Positions 27,061 through 35,552 are shown, numbered from the stretch's first letter. The stretch is DNA of 64,000 bases from Maricaulis virginensis (GCF_027922185.1 NZ_BSFE01000002.1:124001-188000), one strand, 5' to 3'. The notes: generated by a model not told the origin, from the sequence alone. Numbers and translations: made by a program.

Positions 27061-27320
27061 GGGCAGGGGCGCGTGTTCCGCGCTGTGGATAAACTCACTC
27101 CCTAAGTGATTGAAATTCGGTCTTTGGTTGTGAGGCGCGGGTCCGTCAAGTGTCTGCCAATAAAAGGTTTTGTTCTGTTGTCCACCGCTGCCATCAATCG
27201 TTAACGCGTACTCTGTCGGCGCCTGTGTTTTCGAACTCACGCCACTTGACCGGCCTTGCGATTGAACTGAGATAAAACAATGCCCACGGCGCTCAGCTTG
27301 TTTCTTTCTTTTGCTGGGAG
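27061..27320. other. Intergenic region with no supported gene
   Basis: This 260-base, relatively AT-rich stretch after mnmA shows no gene I can support. It holds an 8-base inverted repeat GTCAAGTG (27145-27152) with CACTTGAC (27243-27250), and no clear terminator. Confidence 0.5.
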
Positions 27321-27476
27321 ATGCGCCAAGTGGAAATCAAACTGGATTGGGAGCGGCCGGCGCTAGCCTCGTTCGTAATGCTTCTGCTCACTGAGCCTCC
27401 CTACTGGGTTGTGCTTGTCGCATTCGGAATGCTGATCGTAGCAAGCGAGGTCAGCCGGGGACTGGCAGATGACTAG
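27321..27476 (+). CDS. Possible 51-residue single-helix membrane protein
   Basis: An open frame from ATG 27321 (or GTG 27330, which has GGGAG about 10 bases before it) encodes 51 residues with one or two hydrophobic stretches (SFVMLLLTEPPYWVVLVAFG and MLIVA). Codon use is unlike nearby core genes. It has no recognised family and lies directly before the nested inverted repeat. It could be a chance frame. Confidence 0.3.
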   Translation: MRQVEIKLDWERPALASFVMLLLTEPPYWVVLVAFGMLIVASEVSRGLADD

Positions 27477-27497
27477 GCGACGGCGGTCACTTTCGGG

Positions 27498-27625
27498 CAT
27501 TGATCTCTTGCCGGGATTCCGCCTCAGTCTTTCAATCCGGTCAAGGGCGCCTCTGGCGCCGCGTCGCGGTTTCACCCTTGACCGGATTGAAAGACTGAGG
27601 CCCGCTGGCTGACAAGAGATCAATG
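27498..27625. repeat. 128-bp nested perfect inverted repeat
   Basis: Outer arms of 13 bases (27498-27510 and 27613-27625) and inner arms of 27 bases (27521-27547 and 27575-27601) are perfect inverted copies. The arms are separated by mismatched stretches of 10 and 11 bases, and the centre is a 27-base loop containing GGCGCC-TCT-GGCGCC. The RNA would fold into one long hairpin with an internal bulge. No open frame fills it and no clear target-site duplication is seen. It may be a MITE-like element, a bidirectional terminator or an RNA gene. Confidence 0.9.
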
Positions 27626-27745
27626 GCGGGGTGTGTTGCACACATCTCTGACGGGATCGGTCTCACACTGGCTTGCCCGCGCGGAACAAAAGGGGAGCAT
27701 CCCGCACCGAAGCGTGCTAGAATTGCAACCTCAAGGAGGCGTCCC

Positions 27746-27991
27746 ATGTCCATTTCGCTCGAAAAGCGCTGGCAGATCTTCGTGAAGGAGCAGGTGGAGC
27801 AGGGCCGTTACAAGACGGAGGCCGAAGTGGTGGAAGACGGTTTGCGCCTCATTGCTGAACGCGAGGCGAAGCTGGCTGAGTTGCGGCAGTCGCTGGAAGA
27901 AGCTTTGGCCGATCCCCGGCGCTATACGCCCGAAGAGGTGAAAGCGCACCTGAGGCAAACGGCCCAGCGGCTGGTATCGGACAAGATCTAA
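27746..27991 (+). CDS. ParD-like ribbon-helix-helix antitoxin, no partner toxin
   Basis: 81 residues from ATG 27746, set by AAGGAGG at 27733-27739; longer upstream frames are not supported. The sequence (LEKRWQIFVKEQVEQGRYKT, then AEVVEDGLRLIAERE) is typical of ParD-type antitoxins of type II toxin-antitoxin systems. Such proteins bind DNA as ribbon-helix-helix dimers and neutralise a ParE toxin. No ParE-like gene follows; the next gene is convergent and overlaps the stop by 4 bases. It is an orphan or solitary regulator. Confidence 0.8.
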   Translation: MSISLEKRWQIFVKEQVEQGRYKTEAEVVEDGLRLIAEREAKLAELRQSLEEALADPRRYTPEEVKAHLRQTAQRLVSDKI

Positions 27992-28494
27992 CCCGGAACC
28001 GTCAGCCCTTTCCAGGCCACCACGGTCAGCCAATGGATCATGACGGCGGGCCAGACCGAGCCGCTGCGGCGCCAGGCCAAAGTACACACCAGGCCGAGCA
28101 GCGCCACGATCGCCAGGAAGGCCGGCTCCAGAAAGACCGGCTGGGCCATCGGCAGGCCGAGCCAGACCTGTACGGGGTGCCAGAGCACGAAGGCGGTCAG
28201 GGCGAGGGCGGCTCTCAGCCAGCCGGTCCGGCCGCCGAGCAGGACCCGGAAAATCATCTCTTCGGCGAGCGCGGGGACCAGGATTGCGGCCGCCGCAATG
28301 GCGATGAATGGCCGCCATTCATCGGTCAGGGAAAACTTGAACAGTGATTCATGTTGCCCCAAATAGGCAGCGATGAGCGCAAAAACGGCAAACAGCAGAA
28401 GGGATTGTCCCCAATCGGACAATCGCGGCCAGGTCCGGACCGCGGATGTTGCATCTGCGAAAATGCTTGACGCTGTGCCGCATCTTTCGATCAT
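27988..28494 (-). CDS. CPBP-family intramembrane metalloprotease
   Basis: 168 residues with about five membrane segments. The glutamate motif EEMIFR (Glu78, Glu79, Arg83) and the histidine motif FVLWHPVQ (His106) are the catalytic metal ligands of the CAAX-protease/bacteriocin-processing family. A late HW pair (IHWLTVV) may be the third ligand. Substrates of most bacterial members are unknown. The gene is divergent from the thiolase gene and convergent with the orphan antitoxin. Confidence 0.88.
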   Translation of the reverse strand: MIERCGTASSIFADATSAVRTWPRLSDWGQSLLLFAVFALIAAYLGQHESLFKFSLTDEWRPFIAIAAAAILVPALAEEMIFRVLLGGRTGWLRAALALTAFVLWHPVQVWLGLPMAQPVFLEPAFLAIVALLGLVCTLAWRRSGSVWPAVMIHWLTVVAWKGLTVPG

Positions 28495-28538
28495 GCGCGC
28501 CAGACTAGAGACGAAACCAACCCCTGAGGAGACACGAA

Positions 28539-29729
28539 ATGAGTGCTAGCGACGATCCCATTGTCATCGTCGGCATGGCCCGCACCCCGATGGGCGGCCT
28601 GCTGGGTGAGCTGGCGCCGCTTTCGGCCAACGAACTCGGTGCGATTGCCGTCAAGGCGGCGATGGAAGAGGCCGGTCTCGCCGGCGACGATGTCGACCAG
28701 ATCCTGATGGGCAATGTGCTGATGGCCGGCCAGGGCCAGGCGCCGGGCCGCCAGGCCGCGATCAAGGCCGGCCTGCCCAAATCCGTCGAGGCGACCACGC
28801 TGAACAAGATGTGCGGTTCGGGCATGCAGGCGGCGATCATGGGCCGTGCGGCGATTGCCTCGGGCGATGCCGAGATCATCATCGCCGGCGGCATGGAATC
28901 GATGACCAACGCCCCGCACATGCTGCCCACGCATCGCGCCGGCTTCAAATACGGTCATGACACGATCAAGGACCACATGGCCCAGGACGGTCTCGAGGAC
29001 GCCTACGAGAAGAAGCCGATGGGCGTCTATGCCGACATGATCGCGGAAGAACACCAGTTCACCCGCGAGCAGCAGGATGCCTATGCCCTGGAAACCCTGG
29101 CCCGCGCCCAGCGCGCGACCAAGGAGGGCGATTTCAAGCGCGAGATCACGCCGGTGACGATCCAGACCCGCAAGGGCGATGTGACGGTCGATACCGACGA
29201 ACTGCCGCGCAAGGCGATGCCGGAGAAAATCCCGTCCCTGCGTCCGGCCTTCTCCAAGGACGGCACGGTCACGGCGGCGAATGCGTCGGCCATCTCCGAC
29301 GGTGCGGCAGCGCTGGTGATGATGCGCCAGTCCGAAGCCGAGCGCCGCGGCATCAAGCCGATCGCCCGTATCGCCGCCACGGCGGCCCACGCCCACGAGC
29401 CGGCCTATTTCACCACCGCGCCGGTGCCTGCCATGCGCAAGGTTGTCGAGCGGGCCGGCTGGCAGGTCGAGGATGTCGATCTGTGGGAGATCAACGAGGC
29501 TTTCGCCGTCGTGCCGATGATCGCGATGAAAGAGCTGGGCATTTCCCACGACATCATCAACGTCAATGGCGGCGCCTGCGCCCTGGGTCACCCGATCGGC
29601 GCCTCCGGTGCCCGCATCATGGTGACGCTGCTGGCGGCCCTGGAAAAGGCCGGCAAGACGAAGGGCGTTGCCTCGCTGTGCATCGGCGGTGGTGAAGCCA
29701 CGGCTGTGGCTGTCGAGCGCTTGGCGTAA
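28539..29729 (+). CDS. Acetyl-CoA acetyltransferase (thiolase)
   Basis: 396 residues. The catalytic residues of biosynthetic thiolases are present: Cys92 (NKMCGSGM), His351 (GHPIGASGAR) and Cys381 (CIGGGEAT). The enzyme condenses two acetyl-CoA units or cleaves acetoacetyl-CoA, feeding fatty-acid, ketone-body or polyhydroxybutyrate pathways. AGGAGA precedes the ATG. It is single, with no beta-oxidation or PHB gene beside it, so the exact pathway is not fixed by context. Confidence 0.95.
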   Translation: MSASDDPIVIVGMARTPMGGLLGELAPLSANELGAIAVKAAMEEAGLAGDDVDQILMGNVLMAGQGQAPGRQAAIKAGLPKSVEATTLNKMCGSGMQAAIMGRAAIASGDAEIIIAGGMESMTNAPHMLPTHRAGFKYGHDTIKDHMAQDGLEDAYEKKPMGVYADMIAEEHQFTREQQDAYALETLARAQRATKEGDFKREITPVTIQTRKGDVTVDTDELPRKAMPEKIPSLRPAFSKDGTVTAANASAISDGAAALVMMRQSEAERRGIKPIARIAATAAHAHEPAYFTTAPVPAMRKVVERAGWQVEDVDLWEINEAFAVVPMIAMKELGISHDIINVNGGACALGHPIGASGARIMVTLLAALEKAGKTKGVASLCIGGGEATAVAVERLA

Positions 29730-29806
29730 GCGTTTCGCCAGACCGGCCAGACTGGAACGAAGAAGGGCGCGGCCGGCCGGCTGCGCCCTTTCTCTTGGGG
29801 TCCGGC

Positions 29807-30178
29807 TTAGCCCTGAAAAGCGGCGAAGGCCGACAGGCCGGCGATCGGCAGGAAGGCCAGCCAGGCCGGGTGCCGCCCGCGTCCGAAGAACAGGGCCGCC
29901 GCGCCGCTGACAGCAAACACCGCCGCAACAATGCCGAGAATGGTGGTCCGTCCGGCGCCGGTCTGCCCGTCCATCACAACGAGGATACCGGCCAGTCCGA
30001 ACCAGGCGAGGGTGGTGATATGCCAGGCCGTGCGGATCAGCGCCCGTGTGAAGTCCGTACTGCCGCGCAGGCGGGGCAGGGTGTCCATCGTCAGCAGCGG
30101 CCGGATGAGGCGCTGCTCGCCGGCGATGGAGTGATAGAGGCCGATCAGCACGGTCAGGGCGGCGGCGATCAGAAGCAT
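29807..30178 (-). CDS. Small membrane protein, paralogue of the gene at 30194
   Basis: 123 residues with four hydrophobic segments. It shares with its neighbour the pattern H-x2-AG then RPLL-x2-DTLP, and a WHITT motif at the start of the third helix, so the two arose by duplication. It follows the neighbour by 15 bases and ends in AFAAFQG. The family is not recognised with a function. Confidence 0.8.
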   Translation of the reverse strand: MLLIAAALTVLIGLYHSIAGEQRLIRPLLTMDTLPRLRGSTDFTRALIRTAWHITTLAWFGLAGILVVMDGQTGAGRTTILGIVAAVFAVSGAAALFFGRGRHPAWLAFLPIAGLSAFAAFQG

Positions 30179-30193
30179 CGTTTATGTCTCCCG

Positions 30194-30565
30194 CTAGAGC
30201 GCCAGTCCGGCCGCGCCGAGCGCAGCCGTGGCGGCGAACAGGCTGGTCGAGGGCAGTTTGAGCGGCGCGATGCCGCCCTTCATCGCGACAGCCGCACTCA
30301 GCACGCTCAGCGCGGCGCATAGCGGCGTCAGGAAAAGCGCGATCGGCCGGTAACCCGCATCCCAGGCGGCGAGAGCATAGCCTGCGGCCATGAAGGCGAG
30401 CAGGATGGTGGTGATGTGCCAGCAATAATAGTTCAGCCATTTCGAAGCCGGCGGCAGGGTGTCGCTGTCGAGCAGCGGCCGCGCGACTTCCCGGCCGCCC
30501 GCGAATGTGTGAACCAGTGTGGTGAACAGGGCCATCGCGGCCGCTAGCCAGAGCAGGAGGGGCAT
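30194..30565 (-). CDS. Small membrane protein, paralogue of the gene at 29807
   Basis: 123 residues with four hydrophobic segments and the shared motifs VHTFAGGREVARPLLDSDTL and WHITTILLAFMAAGYALA. It is divergent from a TetR gene 47 bases away, with an inverted-repeat operator between them, so the pair is probably the regulator's target. A His-rich, short four-helix protein could act as a membrane sensor or carrier; function is unknown. Confidence 0.82.
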   Translation of the reverse strand: MPLLLWLAAAMALFTTLVHTFAGGREVARPLLDSDTLPPASKWLNYYCWHITTILLAFMAAGYALAAWDAGYRPIALFLTPLCAALSVLSAAVAMKGGIAPLKLPSTSLFAATAALGAAGLAL

Positions 30566-30594
30566 GATAGTGACTCGTATTGGAAAACTTATTC

Positions 30595-30610
30595 TAGAAA
30601 TAATGTTCTA
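30595..30610. promoter_or_regulatory. TetR-type operator TAGAA-N6-TTCTA
   Basis: The inverted repeat TAGAAATAATGTTCTA lies 2 bases before the ATG of the TetR gene and between it and the paralogous membrane genes. The position fits autorepression and control of both directions. A possible -10 (TAATGT, 30601-30606) lies inside it. Confidence 0.6.
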
Positions 30611-30612
30611 AT

Positions 30613-31188
30613 ATGGGCCGGCGGTCAACATTCTCCGACGATGATGTGTTTGCGGCGGTTGGCCGCATGCTGGTGCGTGACGGCGAGGTGCGCATGCAGA
30701 GCGTGGTCGAGCAGACCGGCGTCTCGGTCGGCTCGCTCTATCACCGCTTCGGTTCGCGCGAGGGACTGCTGGCGCGGGCCTGGCTGGACACGCTGGCCGC
30801 ATTTCATGCCCGTTTTCTCGCAGCCCTCGATCAGCCCGGCGAGGTGCCGGGCCTGGCAGCGGCGCTGGAGACGCCGCGCTTCTGCCGCGACGAGCCGGAC
30901 AAGGCGCTGATCCTGGTCTGCTGCCGGCGCAGCGAGCTGATGTCGGACGACACGCCGGAGGCGCTGCAGGCCGAGCTCGCCACGGTCAATGACCGGGTGA
31001 TGGCGGCGATCGAAGCCTTCTGCCGGCGCACAGGCCTGCCCCTGGAAATCGCACGGCTCGGCCTGATCGGCTTTCCCCTGGGTGCCGTGAAGCTCTACAT
31101 GCCGGGCGCGCCTGTCCCCGAAGCGCTGGACGAGGAGATCGAGCGGGCCTACCGCGCGGTTGTCCTGCCGCGGCTGGTCTCTTCCTGA
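30613..31188 (+). CDS. TetR-family transcriptional regulator
   Basis: 191 residues. The N-terminal helix-turn-helix (MQSVVEQTGVSVGSLYHRFG, near residues 27-46) is of TetR type. The C-terminal domain binds an unknown ligand and has a CC pair (LVCCRRSEL). No ribosome site precedes the ATG, and the predicted start of transcription falls at or near it, so the mRNA may be leaderless. It is divergent from the two paralogous membrane genes. Confidence 0.88.
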   Translation: MGRRSTFSDDDVFAAVGRMLVRDGEVRMQSVVEQTGVSVGSLYHRFGSREGLLARAWLDTLAAFHARFLAALDQPGEVPGLAAALETPRFCRDEPDKALILVCCRRSELMSDDTPEALQAELATVNDRVMAAIEAFCRRTGLPLEIARLGLIGFPLGAVKLYMPGAPVPEALDEEIERAYRAVVLPRLVSS

Positions 31189-31346
31189 GGCGGGGTGAAA
31201 TCGCAGGCCGACGCGGCGCGGTCCCAGCGTCCGCCTGCATCGAGGCAGGCATCGATCTCCAGATTGCCGGAGAAGTCGAACCGCAGAACGATCACGATGA
31301 CCAGCGTGACGAGGATCGCGGCGCCCCACAGGAGCGGCCCCGTCAT
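31149..31346 (-). CDS. Small membrane-anchored protein, function unknown
   Basis: 65 residues from ATG 31346 (a GTG at 31367 adds 7). It has one N-terminal helix (GPLLWGAAILVTLVIVIVLR) and a periplasmic tail with the motif ACLDAGGRWDRAASACD, found in many short proteobacterial proteins. Its 3' end overlaps the convergent TetR gene by 40 bases. It follows the Lrp gene. Confidence 0.65.
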   Translation of the reverse strand: MTGPLLWGAAILVTLVIVIVLRFDFSGNLEIDACLDAGGRWDRAASACDFTPPQEETSRGRTTAR

Positions 31347-31367
31347 GCTGCGCTGGCGAAGGGCCAC

Positions 31368-31847
31368 CTAGTCCTCGATATGGTTGAGGGGCAGGCCGCG
31401 GCCTTCCTTCACATTGCGGATCTGCACGGAGGTGCGGAAGTCGCCGACCACGTCGAGCGGGATCATCTTCTCGTACATGAAGTCGTTATAGCTATCGATG
31501 TCCGGCGTCACGACCTTGAGCAGGTAGTCATAGGGGCCGGTCATGGTGGCGGCCTCGGTGACTTCCTTGAAGGACTGGATGGCGCTTTCGAACTTTTCGT
31601 AATTCGCCTTGCGGGCCGGCTGGATCTTCACTTCCAGATAGGCGGTGAACATCAGGCCGATGGCGCGGCGGTCGAGCTGGACCGAGCGGCGCTTGATGAT
31701 GCCCTCGGTCTCCAGCCGCCGAATCCGGCGCCAGCAGGGCGAGGGTGTCAGGCCGACGATTTCGGCGATATCGGCGACCGAACGGCCGGCATCTTCCTGC
31801 AGGGCTTCCAGAATGCGGACATCAATCGTGTCGAGAGTGGCGGTCAT
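31368..31847 (-). CDS. Lrp/AsnC-family regulator, probably of the dehydrogenase operon
   Basis: 159 residues. The N-terminal helix-turn-helix (VADIAEIVGLTPSPCWRRIR) and C-terminal RAM effector domain (YLEVKIQPARKANYEKFESA and MTGPYDYLLKVVTPDIDSYN) are typical. It is divergent from the branched-chain dehydrogenase genes with 188 bases between. Lrp-type activators such as BkdR control this operon in other bacteria, so the same role is likely. The AT-rich block at 31860-31900 is the likely binding region. Confidence 0.9.
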   Translation of the reverse strand: MTATLDTIDVRILEALQEDAGRSVADIAEIVGLTPSPCWRRIRRLETEGIIKRRSVQLDRRAIGLMFTAYLEVKIQPARKANYEKFESAIQSFKEVTEAATMTGPYDYLLKVVTPDIDSYNDFMYEKMIPLDVVGDFRTSVQIRNVKEGRGLPLNHIED

Positions 31848-32035
31848 TATTTCCTCAAACCATGGATTTCTGCGAAATTAATCCAATATATTGCACTTGC
31901 GAACCCCGAAATGGCGCCGCATTCCAACGGTAGACAAGACCTGTCCATCCGCGTTAGACGCCGTCTCGCGCTCGCGAGCCAGTATATCGCGGCGATTGCC
32001 GGGGCCCAGACGCCCCATCAGTTCAGCGAGAGCCC
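31848..32035. promoter_or_regulatory. Regulatory region between Lrp and the dehydrogenase operon
   Basis: The 188 bases include an AT-rich stretch near the Lrp gene (TTTCTGCGAAATTAATCCAA and ATATATTGC), suitable for Lrp binding, followed by GC-rich sequence. No perfect promoter is visible to me. Confidence 0.4.
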
Positions 32036-33265
32036 ATGGCACAAGACGAACCCCGCTTCCATGTTCCGGCGCCTCATGTCCGGCCCGGCGACACGCCCGA
32101 CTTCTCCCATCTCGACCTGCAGGCTGCCGGTGAGGCGCCGCGTCCCGACCCGTCCGTTGCGGGCATGGAGACGCGCGACCTGGCGCTCGGCCTGATCGGT
32201 GTGCTCGATCACAACCACCAGGCCGTCGGCGACTGGGATCCCAAGCTGCAGCCGGACGTGCTGCGCGAGGGCCTGCGCCACATGATGCTCACCCGCGCCT
32301 ATGACGACCGCATGCTGAAGCTGCAGCGCCAGGGCAAGATGAGCTTCTACATGAAGTCGACGGGCGAGGAGGCGGTGGCCGTTGCCGGCGCGATGGCGCT
32401 GGACAAGGGCGACATGGTCTTCCCGTCCTACCGCCAGCAGGGCATCCTGTTTGCGCGCGGCCGCAACATCGTCGACATGATGTGCCACTGCATCTCCAAC
32501 AGCCGTGACAATCTGAAGGGCCGGCAATTGCCGGTGCACTACACCTGGGCCGAAGGCAATTTCTTCTCGATCTCCGGCAATCTGGCGACGCAATTCCCGC
32601 AGGCCGTGGGCTATGCGATGGCGTGCCAGTACAAGGGTGACAAGCAGATCGCCGCGAGCTGGATCGGCGAGGGTTCGACCGCCGAGGGCGATTTCCATGG
32701 CGCGCTGGTGCTGGCCTCGACCTACAAGGCGCCGGTCATCCTCAACGTCGTCAACAATCAGTGGGCCATCTCGACCTTCCAGGGCATCGCCGCCGGCCAG
32801 TCGCCCAGCTTCGCGCTTAAGGGTATCGGCTACGGCCTAGCCTCGCTGAGGGTCGACGGCAATGACTTCCTCGCCGTCTATGCCGCCACGCAATGGGCCG
32901 CCGAGCGCGCCCGGGCCGGTCATGGCGCCACGGTGATCGAGACCTACACCTATCGCGCCGATGCGCACTCCACCTCGGACGATCCGTCCGGCTACCGGCC
33001 CAGGGGCGAGAACGAGATCTGGCCGCTGGGCGATCCGATCGCGCGCCTGAAGAACCATCTCATCGGTCTGGGCGAGTGGGACGAGGCGCGTCACACCGCG
33101 CTGGAGAAGGAACAGAACGAGCTGGTGATCGCCTCCTACAAGGAAGCGGAGAGCCACGGCACGCTGCATGACGGCCCGCTGTCGCCGGTCAATTCCATCT
33201 TCGAGGATGTTTACGCCGAACAGGACTGGCGCCTGCGCCGCCAGCGCCAGGATCTGGGAGTCTAG
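32036..33265 (+). CDS. bkdA1: Branched-chain 2-oxoacid dehydrogenase E1 alpha
   Basis: 409 residues. The thiamine diphosphate-binding motif (GEGSTAEGDFHGALVLASTY then VVNNQWAIS) and the phosphorylation-loop segment YRADAHSTSDDPSGYR are those of BCKDH E1 alpha. The enzyme decarboxylates the 2-oxo acids from Val, Leu and Ile. An extended N-terminus (about 80 residues) is common in this family. It is the first gene of the operon and starts 4 bases upstream of the next gene's start region. Confidence 0.95.
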   Translation: MAQDEPRFHVPAPHVRPGDTPDFSHLDLQAAGEAPRPDPSVAGMETRDLALGLIGVLDHNHQAVGDWDPKLQPDVLREGLRHMMLTRAYDDRMLKLQRQGKMSFYMKSTGEEAVAVAGAMALDKGDMVFPSYRQQGILFARGRNIVDMMCHCISNSRDNLKGRQLPVHYTWAEGNFFSISGNLATQFPQAVGYAMACQYKGDKQIAASWIGEGSTAEGDFHGALVLASTYKAPVILNVVNNQWAISTFQGIAAGQSPSFALKGIGYGLASLRVDGNDFLAVYAATQWAAERARAGHGATVIETYTYRADAHSTSDDPSGYRPRGENEIWPLGDPIARLKNHLIGLGEWDEARHTALEKEQNELVIASYKEAESHGTLHDGPLSPVNSIFEDVYAEQDWRLRRQRQDLGV

Positions 33266-33268
33266 GAC

Positions 33269-34282
33269 ATGGCCACGATGAACATGATCCAGGCCCTCAA
33301 CTCGGCCCTGGACGTGATGATGGAGCGTGATGGCGACGTCGTCAGCTTCGGCGAGGATGCCGGCTATTTCGGCGGCGTGTTCCGCGTCACGGCGAACCTG
33401 CAGAAGAAATACGGTCTCGACCGCTCCTTCGACGCCCCGATCAACGAGGCGGCCATCGTCGCCATGGCGATCGGCATGGCGGCGCGCGGCCTCAAGCCCG
33501 TCGCGGAAATCCAGTTCGCCGACTATATCTTCCCCGGCCTCGACCAGATTGTCTCCGAACTGTCGCGCCTGCGCTATCGCACGGCCGGCACCTTCACCGC
33601 GCCGGTCGTGATCCGCACGCCCTGCGGCGGCGGTATCCGCGGCGGCCAGACTCACTCGATGAGCCCGGAAGCCTTCTTCACCCATATCCCGGGTGTGCAG
33701 GTGATGATGCCGTCCAACCCGTATGACGCGAAGGGCATGCTGATCTCGGCCATCGAGAGCCCGGATCCGGTGATCTTCTTCGAGCCCAAGCGTCTTTATA
33801 ACGGGCCGTTCGACGGGCATTCCGGCGGCGCCCTGTCGTCCTGGGGCAAGCATCCCAAGGGCGAGGTGCCCGAGGGCCACTACACCGTGCCGATCGGCAA
33901 GGCGGACGTGGTGCGCGAAGGCAATGCCGTGACCATCGTCACCTATGGCACGCTGGTGCTCGTTGCCCAGGCGGCAGCCGAAAAGGCCGGTGTGGATGCG
34001 GAGATCATCGATCTGCGCACCCTGGTGCCCTACGACATCGAGACGATCGCCCGTTCGGTCAACAAGACCGGCCGCTGCATCGTTGCCCAGGAGGCGCCGC
34101 GCACCTCCGGCTTCGCAGCCGAGCTGGCCGCGCAGATCCAGGAAGAATGCTTCTACGCCCTCGAGGCGCCGATCCAGCGCGTCACCGGCTGGGACACGCC
34201 TTACCCGCATGCGCATGAATGGTCCTACTTCCCGGGCCCGGAGCGTTTCATCAACGCGATGAACGCCGTTCTGGAGGCTTAA
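33269..34282 (+). CDS. bkdA2: Branched-chain 2-oxoacid dehydrogenase E1 beta
   Basis: 337 residues. The transketolase-like domain (DGDVVSFGEDAGYFGGVFRV, then FDAPINEAAIVAMAIGMAAR) and C-terminal domain (LRTLVPYDIETIARSVNKTG, RCIVAQEAPRTSGFAAEL) are typical. It pairs with E1 alpha to form the decarboxylase. It begins 3 bases after the E1 alpha stop. Confidence 0.96.
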   Translation: MATMNMIQALNSALDVMMERDGDVVSFGEDAGYFGGVFRVTANLQKKYGLDRSFDAPINEAAIVAMAIGMAARGLKPVAEIQFADYIFPGLDQIVSELSRLRYRTAGTFTAPVVIRTPCGGGIRGGQTHSMSPEAFFTHIPGVQVMMPSNPYDAKGMLISAIESPDPVIFFEPKRLYNGPFDGHSGGALSSWGKHPKGEVPEGHYTVPIGKADVVREGNAVTIVTYGTLVLVAQAAAEKAGVDAEIIDLRTLVPYDIETIARSVNKTGRCIVAQEAPRTSGFAAELAAQIQEECFYALEAPIQRVTGWDTPYPHAHEWSYFPGPERFINAMNAVLEA

Positions 34283-34283
34283 G

Positions 34284-35540
34284 ATGAGCGAATACCGCTA
34301 CAAGATGCCCGATGTCGGCGAAGGGATCGTCGAGGCCGAGATCGTCGAATGGCACGTCAAGGAAGGTGACACCGTCACCGAGGACCAGCACGTGCTGGAC
34401 GTGATGACCGACAAGGCGACGGTGGAAATCCCCTGCGCCGTGAACGGCACCGTCACCAAGCTGGTCGGGGCACCGGGCGACGTCATCGCCGTCGGCACCG
34501 AGATCATGTTCATCGCCACCGAAGGCGCGGCTCCGGCCGGGGACGCGGCGAAAGAGCCGGAACCGGAAGCACCGGCCCGGCCCGAGCCGAAAAAGCCCGT
34601 CGAGCCGGAGCAGGCCGCTGCGGCGCCCTCCGTGGCCGCCCGCATGACCGGCGAGCGCCCGCTGGCCAGCCCGGCCGTGCGCAAGCGGGCCCTGGACAAG
34701 GATATCGATCTCGGTCTGGTGCCGGGCACGGGTCCGGCCGGGCGTATCACGCACGAGGACCTGGACGATTTCATCAAGTCCGGCGGACGCCTCGCGTCGA
34801 AGTCCGGCGGGGGCGGCACGGCGATCCGTGCGCCGCAGACCGGTGTCACCGAGGAGAAGGTGATCGGCCTGCGCCGGCGCATCTCCGACAACATGTCGCG
34901 CGCCCAGCGCACCATCCCCGACATCGCCTATGTCGAGGAGATCGACGTCACCGCGCTGGAAGAGCTGCGGGCGCATCTCAACAATACCCGCCGCGAAGAC
35001 CAGCCCAAGCTGACCTTCATCCCCTTCCTCGTGATGGCGCTGGCGCGGGCCCTGCCCCACACGCCCCAGGCCAATGCCCATTTCGATGGCGAGGCCATGG
35101 TGCTGACCAAGTATGACGCCGTCCATTGCGGCATCGCCGCAGCGACGCCGAACGGTCTGATGGTGCCGGTGATCAAGCACGCGGAAAGCCTGGACATCTG
35201 GCAGATCGCGAGCGAGCTCGGCCGTCTCGGCCAGGCCGCCAAGGACGGCAAGGCGACCAAGGACGAGCTGAGCGGCTCGACCATCACCATCACCTCGCTG
35301 GGGGCGATCGGCGGTCTGGTCACCACGCCGATCCTCAATGCGCCGGAAACGGCCATCATCGGCGTCAACAAGATGCAGACCCTGCCGCGCTATGACGCTG
35401 ACGGCCAGGTCGTGCCGCGCAAGGTGATGAACCTGTCATCCTGTTTCGACCACCGCATCGTCGACGGCTATGACGCCGCCATGCTGATCCAGCGGGTCAA
35501 AGGGTTCCTGGAGAACCCGGCCACCCTGTTCATGGGCTAG
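34284..35540 (+). CDS. bkdB: Branched-chain acyltransferase E2 (lipoamide)
   Basis: 418 residues. One lipoyl domain (VMTDKATVEI, lipoyl Lys near 43), an Ala/Pro/Glu linker, a peripheral subunit-binding domain (LASPAVRKRALDKDIDLGLV, about 130-165) and a catalytic domain with HRIVD (His near 390, Asp near 394) are in order. E2 moves the acyl group to CoA and is the core of the complex. It starts 2 bases after E1 beta ends. Confidence 0.96.
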   Translation: MSEYRYKMPDVGEGIVEAEIVEWHVKEGDTVTEDQHVLDVMTDKATVEIPCAVNGTVTKLVGAPGDVIAVGTEIMFIATEGAAPAGDAAKEPEPEAPARPEPKKPVEPEQAAAAPSVAARMTGERPLASPAVRKRALDKDIDLGLVPGTGPAGRITHEDLDDFIKSGGRLASKSGGGGTAIRAPQTGVTEEKVIGLRRRISDNMSRAQRTIPDIAYVEEIDVTALEELRAHLNNTRREDQPKLTFIPFLVMALARALPHTPQANAHFDGEAMVLTKYDAVHCGIAAATPNGLMVPVIKHAESLDIWQIASELGRLGQAAKDGKATKDELSGSTITITSLGAIGGLVTTPILNAPETAIIGVNKMQTLPRYDADGQVVPRKVMNLSSCFDHRIVDGYDAAMLIQRVKGFLENPATLFMG

Positions 35541-35552
35541 GGAGCGCACGCC

